NCBI RefSeq assembly: GCF_009727055.1
Contig: NC_052352.1
Span: 22,214,443-22,278,442 of the forward strand
Reading direction: 5' to 3'
Source of the DNA: Benincasa hispida
Taxonomy: Eukaryota > Streptophyta > Magnoliopsida > Cucurbitales > Cucurbitaceae
DNA: 64,000 nt
Part shown: positions 1-12,220 of the stretch, piece by piece
Position numbering within the stretch: the stretch's first letter is position 1
Layout of the letters: each line of letters opens with the position of its first letter
Made by a program: the position numbers and the translations under genes
Notes under the pieces: generated by a model
What the model saw: only the letters and a program-made list of their open reading frames with translations
Databases searched by the model: none
Told to the model about the DNA's origin: nothing

Positions 1-158
1 TCCTTTCCTTATGGACCACCTTTGAAGACTAAGACAATAGAATTATTTAGTGTCAAAGTTCAAAGGCTGCATTCACAGAAATATTATTAGGGAATCACTC
101 TAAACCATATCAGAAAATTACCCTAAACCCTAGATATGTAATAACATGGATTGTTCTT

Positions 159-702
159 CTACTCCTTTAGAATAACAACTAATGGACCAGCCATATCTTT
201 GCCTCCCAATGTTATCTCTATGGTGATAACACTGTATCCATCGTCCGTGTCCTCGCCCAATTGGATCTGATCAGCATCGAGCATATCATCGATACAAGTG
301 GGATCCTCAACAGCTGGGTTGGGAACAAGTGGATCCTCACCACATCGCTCATCAGTGGGTGTATCGTCAAAAATTGGGTCCCAGGAAAGTGGTTCTTGAC
401 ACAACAGACTTTCTCCACCGTCTTAATGCTACTGCAATACGACAGACTTACCCTAGAAGTAATGTTTATAAAACAATACAAAGCAAATAACTACATAAAT
501 TAACTTTATTTTATGTAACATATCTTCATAATTAGCATCAACATTTCCTTTATGGCCTTCAACTCAATCGTATATGAGGATTCCATACGATCCAACTTTT
601 CTTCCAAGCACTGTAAGTGCTGACTTCACTCACATGTGGACCAAAATCTGTAAGACGACCACCTGTCACAGTATCGTCACCCATCATCGATCCATTAACC
701 CG
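159..702 (-). pseudogene. C-terminal part of DUF1985-type transposon protein
   Basis: This is the downstream part of the minus-strand reading frame that begins near 3890 and is interrupted by the solo LTR at 708-2683. Removing that LTR and one copy of its TTCTT duplication joins the frame in phase (..EDEG then QERV..). A Lys/Glu-rich, coiled-coil-like stretch (LEEKLDRMESSYTIELK) lies near 520-580. An acidic Asp/Pro-rich tail (GEDPLVPNPAVEDPT) lies at 159-404. The two are separated by stops or a possible intron (about 410-500). DUF1985 proteins are usually carried by plant MULE or CACTA elements, often with a Ulp1-like protease. I see no protease catalytic motif before the window edge. Assignment rests on linkage to the clearer N-terminal part. 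Confidence 0.45.
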
Positions 703-707
703 TTCTT

Positions 708-2683
708 TGTTGGGGTTGATGTCCTAAATCTCGTGTGTTTTGTAGTTTATAATTGTAATATACAAACAACTTATTTATTTATTAAAATCCAGAGGCATTT
801 TATTCGACATTTAGTAGCATTAACCCATATACCAATAAACTAACATCCAAGGTTATCTTCTATAACTTAAACATGTATGTAAAGACAAACAGGTGGACCA
901 TATTTAAGTGATAACCTAAATGGTCTGTAGTAGATGGATAAGGCTGGATACCTTATCCTTGTGACGCTACGAATATGACCTGCTTTGCAAATGTTACAGT
1001 TGTTATAAAGTGCTACAAATGATCTGATCCTGATCATTCATGTGGAGACATGTGAGCGGGGTGTTCTATATAAAAGGGTTTGTATAAGATTGAACCAGAA
1101 GATGAATAGTCTTATTATATAACACCGCTAATAGTAGAGACTTACATTTCACTAGGATGACCATAGGTGGCATGACCTGAATCCTGAGTGAGTTGTGAAC
1201 TCTTGCCTATGAAGGCGGTCCTTTGATTTGTATAGGTGAAAGTGGCTAGATTGCCTACTCAATAAGTCTACGTTTTGAGGATTCGTCTGATTGGGGAGCT
1301 AGGAATATAGCTACACAAGACAAAATTCACTCCTTCCCTAATGCCAGGGTAAATAGATAAATTGTTCCCTTAAGGGTTGATTCCGGGGCTTGAACAATAT
1401 AGCGCCACACCCTCTCTTGGCCCGAGAGGGGTTTTGGTCATAATTGGACTATGACTTATTGTTCATTAGAGGAATCAGTGGTACTTAACGAGTTAGATGT
1501 AACTATAGGAACAAAATGATAATTTTGGCTCAGCTGTAGTTACAAGCAATTTGTGAAGGGTCATCGCACGATTGACTGGTTATATCCAGTGGATACAGAA
1601 ATATATCTGTAGTGCGAAGAGTGCAGCTATTGGTCTTTAGTGAAGTGACCGACAGTTAATGGATGTTGAATATTTTAGTTAAAGAAGTTTAATTAATTAT
1701 TCAAGTACCATTGAAGCTTCCATCTATAGGTCCATAAGGTCTCCTTTGTAGCTTAATAGGGATTATTGAGAATTAATTTTGGAGTAATTTTAATTGTTCA
1801 AATTAACTGAGGGAATTAATTATATATGATATAATTAATTTAACTTAATTATATATGGTATAATTAATATAATATATTTGATACATTATAATATAAAGTT
1901 TATTTGAGACGAAACTTTTGAATATGATTCAAATATAAAATTATATAGATGAGATTCATATAATTAAATTTAGTATAAATGTGATTTATATTAAATGCCA
2001 TGCATTATCGAGAGAGAAACAAACTATAGGTTATATTGTATTTGATACAATATAGAAACTATAGATTATGTGTTCTATTTGATATAACATATAGTTTAAT
2101 ACATATTACATGATAAGGTGGTTATCACATATATATATATACTAAATAATTTATTAAATATTTATTTATTTATTTAATTATTTTAAATTTAATTAACTTT
2201 TTGAAAATTAATTGAGGAGGGAGTTGTAACTTCTTCCCCCCTCTTTTCTCTCTTGATCGATCGTGATAAAGGGGTTGAGGTCTTCATTTTCTTTACAATA
2301 GATTTACAGAAAACTGAACAATCTCTCTATATTCTCTAGATCTCACAGAAAATATTTTCCCCTCTAAACTCTCACACTCTTCCAAAATTCAGAGCCCACA
2401 CACGCCTGCGAATTCTCTTTTTCTACAGAGAATACGGAGGAAGCTTTATGGTGGTGTCCTCGTTGACGATCTTTTTAGTTCGTAATTGATCGTGACTGGA
2501 GAGGAGGCTTTCATGAAGAATTTTTTAGTTTCTTCAAAGGTATGTTAACCCTTCATCCTCTTTTCTAAAACATGCTGTAATTTAATGTTAATACATATTT
2601 AATTGTACGGTAAATTATCATTCCATAAAAATTGGGAATTGGGAATGATCCTTGCTTCCGCAATGGACCTCACGGTTCTTTCA
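708..2683 (+). mobile_element. Solo LTR, copia family A, TSD TTCTT
   Basis: A 1976-bp LTR starting TGTTGGGGTTGATG and ending CTTTCA, flanked by the perfect 5-bp duplication TTCTT (703-707 and 2684-2688). No internal region remains, so it is a solo LTR left by LTR-LTR recombination. It contains the palindrome run (1814-2054) and a splice-donor-like CAAAG/GTATGT with GT at 2540-2541. It sits inside the DUF1985-type pseudogene and was inserted after that gene arrived. Confidence 0.9.
1814..2090 (+). repeat. Array of short palindromes with NNG loops (LTR A)
   Basis: Successive AT-rich inverted repeats with 3-nt centres. 1814-1840 has 12-bp perfect arms AATTAATTATAT, loop ATG. 1917-1933 has arms TTTGAAT, loop ATG. 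1943-1963 is imperfect, loop GAG. 1974-1990 has arms TATAAAT, loop GTG. 2032-2054 has 10-bp perfect arms TATATTGTAT, loop TTG. Two weaker ones lie near 1846-1887. Arms differ between units but the centre always ends in G. The function is unknown. Confidence 0.8.
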
Positions 2684-2688
2684 TTCTT

Positions 2689-3895
2689 GACCCTCATCCT
2701 CAATTGGACCACGAACCACATTCTCTAGCTGAGCAGGGAGAGGCTCTACATACCCATCCATTGTCGGAAGGTCCAACGTATGACGGAAGTAGGCCTCTTC
2801 CTCCTCGGTCAGAATGATGTCATTTATACAAGCCTGAATGTAAACAACAAGAAAAAATGTTAGAACCTTAAACCCTAAACCCTAAAACCTAAACCTTAAA
2901 ACGTATACCAACATACAAAACTTAATGAAGAACGACTTACCACTTGAGACCTAAAAACCTGTGTCTGAATCACCTTTCCTCCAGGTGAATATGTTCAACT
3001 CCATATATTATGCATGATATTGCATTAACGGAAACCTAATTCGCCACTCGTCTACTAAGGGATGAAACTTTCTCGTACGCCTAAACCTACCAATTAAAAA
3101 AAAAAAAAACAAACACCACCCATTAGTGCACTATAAAGTCGAAGTACCAATAACAATTATGATTAAGTAAAATTAATGAACCTGGAAAGCAAACAAAAAC
3201 CCGTATAAGCTGTATGACTCTGGCAACTTACTATTTGTAGACTTCTTCTTGTATGTTGCAATTTTCCCTTTACATGCACTTTGTAAGCTACTCAGAGTTT
3301 TCGCAAATATCATGTAGCCCTAGTCATAGTTATAAAAATCCTACCATACATCAACCAAAGTCCATTGTTGCCTCATTTCCCTTCCCATCATAGCTAACTT
3401 GATGAAAAAGAATTTGGACATCTTTACTGCATCCTCATCACTCTCGAACTCATTATCCAAAAAATCCTTGTCCAACTCAGTCCCATTCATGTTGGACCTA
3501 TCGCCTAAGTACAACTTCCCAAGCCTAAGAACTCTATCCTAACCATACTCAACTACACGCCTAGGCCTAAACTTCAAATCCGTCACTATATCAAACTCTT
3601 CCCGTCCATAAGAAACCTTCTTTCCCAATAACTTAAAGCTAATGACATTTTCCCTATCCTTATATATCTCTCTCAGAAGAATATAATGATACAAAGGCCC
3701 ATTAAAAACTAACTTAACATCCAAAAATGACCAAAGATAGTCTGCCTAACACATGTGCAACTAACTGCCTAGGTGTTAGTTTGTTCTTAATATTCAAGAT
3801 TGTTTCCGCTAGATGAGAACAACAAGTCAAATTTGCCGGAAAATAATCAAAAGTATGGATCTTAGGTACCAATGTCATCTGTTATACAGAACACA
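2689..3895 (-). pseudogene. DUF1985-type transposon protein, N-terminal part (broken)
   Basis: The minus-strand frame runs from about 3890 (KIHTFDYFPANLT) through NKLTPRQL, then needs a frameshift near 3725. It continues FNGPLYHYILLREIYKD..ISFKLLGKKVSYGREEFDIVT, the arrangement I recognise as DUF1985 (LLR.., then the core ..F.L..k.v.fg..EF..vT). In-frame TAG stops follow at 3536-3538 and twice near 3300-3355, between recognisable KFFFIKLAMMGREMRQ and GYMIFAKTLSSLQSAC blocks. Exon-like remnants at 2689-2830 (INDIILTEEEEAYFR) follow. DUF1985 proteins belong to plant DNA transposons such as Ulp1-bearing MULEs; their role is unclear. This copy cannot encode a full product. No terminal inverted repeats were found. 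Confidence 0.65.
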
Positions 3896-3981
3896 AACCC
3901 GAAATTGAACTCAACCATCAATTAGGTAAAACAACAACTAGCATTATATTTGGAATCTGCCTTAAATCTCGAGGTAAAAAT

Positions 3982-5490
3982 TATTGGGGTTGATGCCCTA
4001 AACTCTCGTAGGGTCCTGTAGTTTGCAAACACCTGTATAAACAAACGCTTATGATGTAATAATATGAGATATTTTCTTCACTGTTGTCTATGAAATATGA
4101 GATATTTATTTGCATTAACCACAAACCAATAAAATAAGATCCCTGATTGTCGTTGTAACTTAAACATGTATGTGGAGACATACAAGTGGATCATGTCTTT
4201 GATAACCTAAATGGTTTGTAGTATATGGATAAAGGATGAAAACCTTATCCTGGTGACACTACAAATACGACCCGCTTTATAGATGTTCTAAATGTTGTAA
4301 AGTGCTACAGATGGTCTGATCCTGATCATTAATGTGGAGACATGAGAGCGGAGGTATCCTATACAAAGGAGTTTGTATAAGATCGAACCACGAAGTGTTT
4401 AGTCTCGTTATATAACGCGGTTCATGACAGAGACTTTCATTTCACTAGGATGACCATAGGTAACATGACCTTAATCCTAAGTGAGTTGGGAACTCCTGCC
4501 TATGAAAGCGGTCTTTTGATTTGCATGGGTGCGAGTGGTCAGATTGCCGACTCAAATCTACCACTTTGGGGATCCATCTGATTAGGGAGCTAGGAACTTA
4601 GCTACACAAGATGGAATTCACTCATTTCCTGAATCCAGGGTAAGTAGATAGATTGCTCCTTTAAGGGCTGGTTCCGGAGCTTGAACGATGTTGAACCACA
4701 CACCTTCTCATGGCCCGAGAGGTGTCCACTTATAGTAGGACTATGATGTATTGTTCATTAGAGGAATCAGTGGTACTTAAGGAGTTAGATGTAACTACAG
4801 GGAAAAAACGGTAAATTGACCCAACTGTACTTACAAGCGATCTGTGAAGAGTTATCGTACTGTTGATTGGTTATATTTGATGGACATAGAAATATATCTG
4901 TAGTAAGAAGAGTGCACCTGTCGGTCTTTAGTGGAGTGTCCAACAGTTAATAGATGGTGGATCTCGTGATTAAAGAGTTTAGTCAGCTGTTCACGTACCG
5001 TTGGAGTTTCAACCTATAGGTTCATAAGGTCCCCTTGGTAGCTCAATGGACTCAAGTTGAGAATCAGTTTTTGGGTCAGTTGAAGTGTTCAAATTGACAA
5101 GAGGGAATTTGATTATATATGATATGATTAAACTGGTTCAATTATATGTGATATAATTGATATGATGTATAAGATACATTAATTGGAGGAATTTGATATA
5201 AATATGATTTATATTAAGTAAAGGAGAAAAGAAATATGATTTAAATATTACATATGATGTGATATTAAAACCATATGTTATAAATATAATATGATAAGTT
5301 AGTTATATTTATTTATAATTAAAACAATTATATGATAATTGTGGGTGGTTTCTCCTTTAACAGTGTATGAAAGTGGGAGGTTATGTTCAGTTTTCATAAC
5401 TGAAGGATAAAATGAAAAATGTTTTCATGTTTGAAGGACATCGTTTCATTAAGAGCATTACTAATCGTTTTGCCCTAGATCGTGTGCTAA
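3982..5490 (+). mobile_element. Truncated LTR, copia family A
   Basis: It starts TATTGGGGTTGATGCCC (TG mutated to TA) and follows the family A order through the palindrome run (ATATAAAT arms near 5187). Homology stops about 5490, before the terminal CA, so the last several hundred bases of the LTR are missing. No duplication can be checked. It lies immediately upstream of the DUF1985 pseudogene. Confidence 0.75.
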
Positions 5491-6661
5491 TTATGAAGAA
5501 CTCGACCCATTCACACTAATATGCCATGAGATTAGGGTTTTTGGTCACATTCTGTATAAGATCTCGGGGACGATTTAGGCCACATTTACCCTGATATCAT
5601 ATACAAAGATCCAAAAACTCAATAGTTCACCCAATCTCGGGACTACTTCATCCAATCTTGGTCGAGATGCAAACATACTTCACTTGAGATAGGATGAAGT
5701 ATCCAAAAAATCATCAAATACAATTCAACGGAAAAAATATACAACCCGAATTTCACATATCTCTTAGATAGACACTAAAATGCTAACCAAACGCTAATAT
5801 AAATTGAAACCGTAGAAAAAAAAACGAAGGAAATAGTGGAATACCTCTACAATAATGAAACTTAAGGATGCAAATAACCGTGGAGACAAGAAAAATTTCA
5901 AAGCAAATGTAGGGAGATCTCGGGCGAAGTGAGGAGCTGGAATGGTTTCCATTTATATGAAGGTTTTTTTTAAGCAATGGTATTTTCGTCGTTTCAACAG
6001 GTTGGATAATTTGAATTCTTAACGTTTCAAATTCAGTCTCAGAGCCGATCTCATTCAAGAAGGCCTGTGATAAAATCTTTTATCGAATTTTCATAAAGCG
6101 TGCTACTTTTGTAATGTGAAAAATTAGAAAGGGCTATTTTGGACAATTTTCCTTTTTTTTTATTACGATTGCATCCGTGTGTGGTAAACACAATCAAAAT
6201 AATCTCATTTCTTTTGAAATTAAAGCTCACTAAAATTTGATACATAAATATAAACTCATTACGATTGTGGCAATTTTAATTACGGATTAGTAAACGTAGC
6301 CTAAATGTTAAAAAAATGTACTAAAAAAATGAAAATGGAAGGGTTTGAGGGAAAAATAAGAATAACGAAATATATATATATATATAATATTTCCAATATT
6401 TGTATATCATATTTGCAAAACTAAAACGTTTAAAATATCCTATAGGAAAGGTCCTTGGTTTTTAGGCAATTCTTAATTTGAAAATGCACAATTTAATGTA
6501 TTTAATATTTTATCAAAAAGTAAAACCAATTTCTAAGACCAAATAAAGTAAAAACAAATTTAAGCATTAGCCTTGAAAATTCAGGATTAATATATATATT
6601 TTTTGCTTGGTTTTTTAAACAATTGATAAAAATTGGATAACAAAGAAAGAAGTTTGGAGGT

Positions 6662-6849
6662 GGAAGTAGTGTCTATAGATTTAATTTTAAGAAACAAAAA
6701 CTCAAAAACCAAATCATTAACAAATGAGGTCTTGATTTTTTGTTTTTAGTTTTTGGGAAGTAGTGTTTATAGACTTAATTTTAAAAAATAAAAACTCAAA
6801 AACCAAATCATTAACAAATGAGGACTTGATTTTTTGTTTTTAGTTTTTG
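6662..6849. repeat. 94-bp tandem duplication
   Basis: Two adjacent copies of a 94-bp unit beginning GGAAGTAGTG and ending in TTTTTAGTTTTT, at 6662-6755 and 6756-6849, differing at a few positions (gtctatagatt versus gtttatagact). The unit is A/T-rich and resembles degraded MITE sequence. Confidence 0.7.
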
Positions 6850-7976
6850 AAAATTAAGCCTACAAATACCTATTCCACCTTTAAATTTCTTGCTTTTTTT
6901 ATCTACTTTTACCCATGTTTTAAAAACGAGCCAAATTTTGAAATAAAAAAAAAAAACTAATTTCTAAAATCTTAAAAACTTGTTTATGTTTTTAGAATTT
7001 GGCTAATATTTCATATCTTGTACTTAAGAAAATGTGAGAAAATATTCTTAATTTTCAAAAATAAAAAATCAAAAGTGAAATGGTTACAAAATGAAGCCTA
7101 AAAAACTATTTTTTTTTTGTTTTTAAAATGTGACTTAGTCTTTAAAAATATTGATAGATATCAAATAAATAAATTTAAAGATAGAATAAGAATTTATAAA
7201 CTTATTTTTTAAAAAAACTAAAAATGAAACTGAAAAATTAAATACTTAATGAAACTGAAAAATTAAATACTTACCGGTCGAAACTGTCTAACCGGTTTTG
7301 TGCGGAGATCCCACTCCAAGAGTTCATAATTGGGATAGTTGTCAAGTGTTTGTTGCTGCACCGTGTTGATAACTCTTGTTTACAAAAGGTTATTTGGCTC
7401 TAAATTCAAGCTTATTCCTCCAAATATGTACTTATCTTGATGTTTTCGTGTTAAATATAGCAAAATTATTTTCATGTCAAATATAGCAAACTTATCTAAA
7501 ACCAATTTAAACATGTATTTTTTATATGTTAAATGGACCAGATTGAATGTAGAAAGCACCATTTTTCTTAAATATTTTAATTTTTAATTGAGAGATTTTA
7601 AAAAATAAAAAATAAAAAATAAAGGAAACTATTTACATAAAATTACAAAATTTTAATATTTTTTTTATAGAGGCTAATAAAAATTTATCAGTAGTTATCA
7701 GTGATAGAAACTAATAGAAGTCTATCATTAATAAACATTAAGTTGATAAGAAGTTTATCAATATCTATAAATATATTTTTTTCTATTTCTATAAATAGTT
7801 TGACATTTTTTTTTATATATAAAAATTTCTCTTCTTAATTTTTATTTATTTAGTTATTTATTTTGTGTATGTGTGTGATTTTGTCCATGATGTATGAAAA
7901 TGTCCAGTTAAGTTATGACCCAGTGTTTGACTTTCAACTAGAATTTTGTGGTCAAAACCGTCTGAGTTTTACTTTT

Positions 7977-7978
<2 letters not shown>

Positions 7979-8035
<57 letters not shown>
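7979..8035. repeat. Poly-T tract (57 T)
   Basis: An uninterrupted run of about 57 T following CTTTTTC. On the minus strand this would be a poly-A tail, but no LINE or SINE sequence is recognisable beside it. The length may be unreliable because of sequencing or assembly. Confidence 0.9.
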
Positions 8036-8037
<2 letters not shown>

Positions 8038-9737
8038 CCATACCTCCATTATCCGATTGCGAGAGTCCTTGTTAAATTTCCTATATTAATTTTAGCAACT
8101 ATCTCACATTGAGTTGATTATTATATTGACAGTAGATTATAATCATTTGTATTTAAGGTGTATTTTAGTAATGAGGATGATAAGAAATAGTGAACATTAT
8201 AATAAAGTGGAATTTGAAATAGAAATATTGTAGTTAATTGTAGGTTATAATAGTTGGGAAATACCAATTATTATAATTGAAAGTTCAATAAGTGAGTGTC
8301 CACTCAATTGAAGTTGGGGATCCAAATGACACCTAAAGGTCTATAAAAGGTACAAATTCGAGAAGAAAAAAAGATGCTCATTCATGAGTCCTAGTTAGAA
8401 GAAGAGGAATTAGAAACCCTAGAAGTTAATTGATGTGAAAATCCTAGCAATTTGAAAAATTAGGAACCCATTTGTTGGACCCTTAATATCCAATTCTAAA
8501 ACCTCAAAACCAATTCGTCGTTAATCCAAAGGGAAAAGATTAGATTTGGATTATCTTTTGATCGAAGAAACACTCCACAAGCAAAATGATTAGTCTTAGC
8601 AGAATGTTCTTGGCATGCAAGTCTGATTCAAGAATTACAAAGTGGTGATGAGGCCTTGTCTTCTATCAGAGAATCTTCTAAAAAAACTTAAAAACTCAAA
8701 ACTCAAAAATTACATACCGTGTCCTTTTCCTCTCTTATAACTTATACCACTTAACCAAAGGAACTTAAAAGTCCATTCTATTCCTAACTCAAAAACACTA
8801 AAATACCAAATAAAATATATTTGGGTCCAAAAATTAAAAATACCAAAAATAAGGTTCACTTACTAATAAAAAATACTAGTGAAAAATTTTACAAAGCTCA
8901 ATCAATTTCATATTGTAGCATCAAATGAAACAAATTATAGAACTTTTGATCAATTGTTGTTGCTTGAGTCTTCTCAATTGAGTTTTTCTTAATTTGTATA
9001 CGAGAATTCAACGTTAACGATAGTTTCTTGACTCTTAAAGGTGTGATTAGTCCTAAAGGTAATACGAAGTCATTTTGGTTCATATCATCAATAAATGAGC
9101 AAAAGCTCTATGCTATCTGCAAACCTTATCCCATCAACCTACTCGAGACTTTAAGCTTGTATAAACTCGATTCTCTTTGACAAAGCCATAATTGATATAG
9201 TCGAGAGATAGTTCTAGAGTGTTTTTCCTTTTTCATGGGATTGCAATTAGTGTTTACTTGCATTTCTATTTTTGTTATTTCAATTTTATTACTTTCTAAT
9301 CATAATTTTCATTTCAATGAAGTACTTTTCTATTTATAGCTAAATTTTCTTTTAGAATTCAAATGTGGATGTCACAAAGAGATGACTTGAACTTAATTTT
9401 ATTGATCATCAATTGTATATAGATAGCCTGACAGTCTCTTAATCGACGAAGGTGATCTCGTGTTCGCTCTCTCTCTTTCTTAATCTATCTTACTTTTTGT
9501 ACTTTAAATTTCTGCATTTAGTTTTCCTTTGAAGCTAAACAACCAACCCCCTCCCATTTTTACTGCTTTCCAAAGGCTAATTTAACTTAGAAATATTCTA
9601 TCTTAGGCGCAATGTGGTTCAATTCCAAAATTTTCGCTTGTGCCACCTTGTAGTATAAGTAGTTAGTTTGGTGATTTATAAATATTATTTGACTAGTAAA
9701 GGTTTTAAGATGACAACAAAATCCCTCTCTGTCAAAT
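8036..9737 (+). other. Probable 5' LTR region of a gypsy-like element
   Basis: Assigned only by position: it lies directly upstream of a tRNA-Asp-like primer-binding site at 9738. A TATA-like CTATAAAAGG is at 8341. No terminal TG or target duplication could be placed, and 8480-9120 reads like inserted unrelated sequence. No gene was recognised. Confidence 0.35.
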
Positions 9738-9754
9738 TGACGCCATTTTTGGGA
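9738..9754 (+). other. PBS-like site (tRNA-Asp type)
   Basis: TGACGCCATTTTTGGGA resembles the TGGCGCCGTTGCCGGGGA site used by many plant Athila/Tat/Ogre gypsy elements, with about five mismatches. It marks the 5' end of a plus-strand internal region whose gag-like frame begins about 90 bp downstream. Confidence 0.45.
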
Positions 9755-9841
9755 GCCAATTAATTTCTCTTTGATAATTTTGTCTTGTAAACTTTAAATG
9801 AACAAGATTTTTCTTTCTTTTTGTGTCTACTTGTTTTATCA

Positions 9842-10298
9842 TGGCAGATTATCGAAGCATCTATTATATGCTTCTTGCGAGGCAAGCAGCTCAGTGGGAT
9901 GGAGAAGAGGTAAGAGAAATTCGTGAGCTTAAGAATTGTATATCTGAGCTTACCTCTCTTGTTCGAGATTTGTCCATGTCGAGTTTGTTCGCTTCAGAGT
10001 CATCCATCTAAAGCATGTCCTCATCTGTTGCGTGGTCCGGTACATGATGCTTGTCCCTCTTGGGAGTTGCCTAGCCTGATCTTGATGTCGATGCATGCTT
10101 CTTCTGCTAGCTCAGGTATGTCATTAAGGAATTAGTTAAGGAGCTTTCTAGCAACTCTTCTAAGTGTTCGTAGGAATACCTCCCAAAGCAACAAGAGTTC
10201 TTGAGCTTCCAGTAGGATAACTTCTATTCAGGATTTAAGGCTAGAATTGATCTTCAGTGTTTGAGTGGCCTGGTCACTCAGATTTATGAATCAGTTGG
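9842..10298 (+). pseudogene. Gag-like N-terminal remnant, first half
   Basis: From ATGGCAGATTATCG a 56-codon frame runs MADYRSIYYMLLARQAAQW and ends in a stop near 10009. Later frames resume with LQDNFYSGFKARIDLQCL.., which is cut at 10298 by insertion of element B. The frame continues exactly at 21067 on the other side. I do not recognise a conserved gag core or zinc knuckle. Position after a PBS suggests the start of gag in an Athila/Tat-like gypsy element. It cannot make a product because of the stop at 10009, further disruptions and the 10.8-kb insert. Confidence 0.4.
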
Positions 10299-11606
10299 TG
10301 TTGGAACGTAACAATGCATAGCGGAAGTGACAAGGATCCATAAGCACTCTAATTCATTAATTTTGGCAGAAAAGAAAACATGCTTCAGTAGAAATAAATG
10401 GGTTTCATATCATACCTTTGATGAACTTCCTCTAAGCTCGAATTCAACTGCAAATCTCCTCTGAATCTTGTTGTAGACCACCTCAAGATCTTTCCTACTA
10501 TCCTCTTGGTGCTCTAGATTAAGTGGTGGGACTCAAAATAAGCCTAAATTAAGGGAATTTGGAGATTACTCACAGCAGCAACCCAGCAGAAGAACAACTT
10601 CTTCTCTCACGATTTTTTTCAGAAAAATTGATCGGTTGCATTACCTTTAAAACACTCCAATCTCTTCAATATATTGCAGACATTCATGCAAAGAGATTTG
10701 CTGCATGAGAGGCAACTCATGCTTGGAGTTAATGAAGACTTAAAATGGGTTGTTTAGTGAGCTACTACATGAGGACAATGGAAAAACCCATTTTCCAACT
10801 TTGTGATTTGTCTTCTTTTTCAATTTTAATAAATTGATTTCACAAATCAATTTCATTTAATAAAATTGAAAATATTATTAATTTTACAAAATTAATTTCA
10901 TAAATTAATTTTCTTCATAATATTAATAAATAATTATTTAAACAATTTAAATAATTCTAATTAATTTAATATCAAATATTAAATTAATTTTTACACAATT
11001 CCATCTTCAAATATTTAAATCATATTTAAAAATTATTTCTCCAATTCATTTAATTATAATTGAACACTTCAAATTAACTTATCGCGCTATTCTAAAGTTA
11101 ATCCATTTACGAGCTAGTAGGGGGACCTCACGGACCTACAGATCATGGGCTCCAACGAATCAAGATTAATCAGCTAAACTCATTAAACCGATCTAACCCC
11201 CATTCGTTAACTAATGGGCGATTCACTAAAGCTCATAGCTGAACTTCCCTCACAAAACGCATTTGCACAAGACACCCCTACTCCTCATGTCCCAATATGC
11301 ATGAATTAGGATCACTTTGTATGTAGCACTTTACAACTCTTTGTAACAACTTTAGAGTAGGCCACATCCAACAGTGTTACCAGAATAAGGCATTCAACCT
11401 TATTCATATATTATAGATCATTTTGATTATTTACTCGAACCTGATCCACTTGTATGTCTCCACATAAAGTTCAAGTACCCATGTAATAGTCAAGGGACTT
11501 TGATTTATTTGATTTCTAAAAAACAATGTATTCAATAACAATCTTATTGAATTTAGATAAGTTCTATTGTTTACAAACCACGAGTTTTAGGATATAAAAC
11601 CCAACA
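10299..11606 (-). mobile_element. 3' LTR of element B (copia-like)
   Basis: Minus-strand LTR starting TGTTGGGTTTTATATCC at 11606 and ending ..TTCCAACA at 10299. A polypurine tract lies on its right (reverse complement CCAAATGGAAGTT, 11607-11619), marking it as a 3' LTR. The matching 5' LTR is 19063-21061. The outer flanks are GTTGG (10294-10298) and TTTGG (21062-21066), a duplication with one change. Against the 5' LTR it lacks about 510 bp (corresponding to about 20185-20700). Confidence 0.8.
10831..10989. repeat. Palindrome array in LTR B
   Basis: Four perfect inverted repeats with 3-nt centres: 10831-10853 (10-bp arms, loop CAC), 10890-10910 (9-bp arms, CAT), 10932-10956 (11-bp arms AATTATTTAAA, CAA), 10959-10989 (14-bp arms AATTAATTTAATAT, CAA). 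Read in LTR sense (minus strand) the loops are GTG, ATG, TTG and TTG, the same NNG rule as in the family A LTRs. Confidence 0.8.
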
Positions 11607-12220
11607 AACTTCCATTTGGACTAAAACTCTGGCGGTAACTTATATGTCCAATATATAAGACTGAGTTTCTAAGTTTTATAGAGAAATATAATAAACTAGG
11701 GCATCCCATACCCATGGTTTTACCATTTAGTATCTCATACCCGATATTTCTTCCACTTGTCCTAGGTTATTAACCTTTGGTATTTCTAGTTTTACTAGAT
11801 GATTCTTAAACACTTTAGCCGAGAGAATAATTGTAAACACATTAATGTACAATAGGCTTCTTATTAAACTATATGGGGAACGCATCTAATTCTCAATAAT
11901 GGCCAGGAAACACATTTTTCTCCCACTACATTGAGGTACTCTCAACTCTTTGATTAAGATGGGTCTGACCTACCTTAACAACTCTTGTTAGCAGTCAGAT
12001 CTAGAAATCTTTAAACTTATTATATTTCGATCTTAGCCGTTTAATATCTGAATATTTGCAAATGGCTTTTAACAATTTGATTCTTAACAGAAGTTACTAT
12101 GAGATAGAACAAACATATTTCCTGAAAATGAACATTTCATTCAAAACAAAAATATGTACAATATGTTCATTACAAGATTACAAAAGAAGGTAATTACATC
12201 TTCAGTAACACTTCTCCCAT
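11607..12220 (-). other. 3' non-coding internal region of element B
   Basis: Sequence between the polypurine tract of element B and the nested copia fragment. It shares its start (ggactaaaactct, then agggcat) with the region beside the F LTR at 43988-44095, so it belongs to the same family's 3' end. No coding similarity is visible. Confidence 0.55.

Larger units (their letters stand above)
5491..8035. other. AT-rich spacer, no recognisable gene
   Basis: No coding similarity recognised. Contents are a segment with repeated 'cttcatccaatct/cgagat' phrases (5600-5720), a minus-strand 91-codon open frame at 5783-6058 with no known motif, an (AT)n tract near 6369-6387, a 94-bp tandem duplication (6662-6849), A/T-rich low-complexity DNA to 7860, and a long T run ending at 8035. 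Some of this may be degraded MITE or MULE-end sequence. Confidence 0.5.

Noticed and set aside
5783..6058. 91-codon minus-strand open frame as a possible gene start
   Set aside because: No motif recognised, a low-complexity Phe/Leu-rich end, and no continuing exon found. It may be a degraded transposon 5' region.
7863..8075. Plus-strand open frame with a poly-Phe run
   Set aside because: It exists only because of the poly-T tract.
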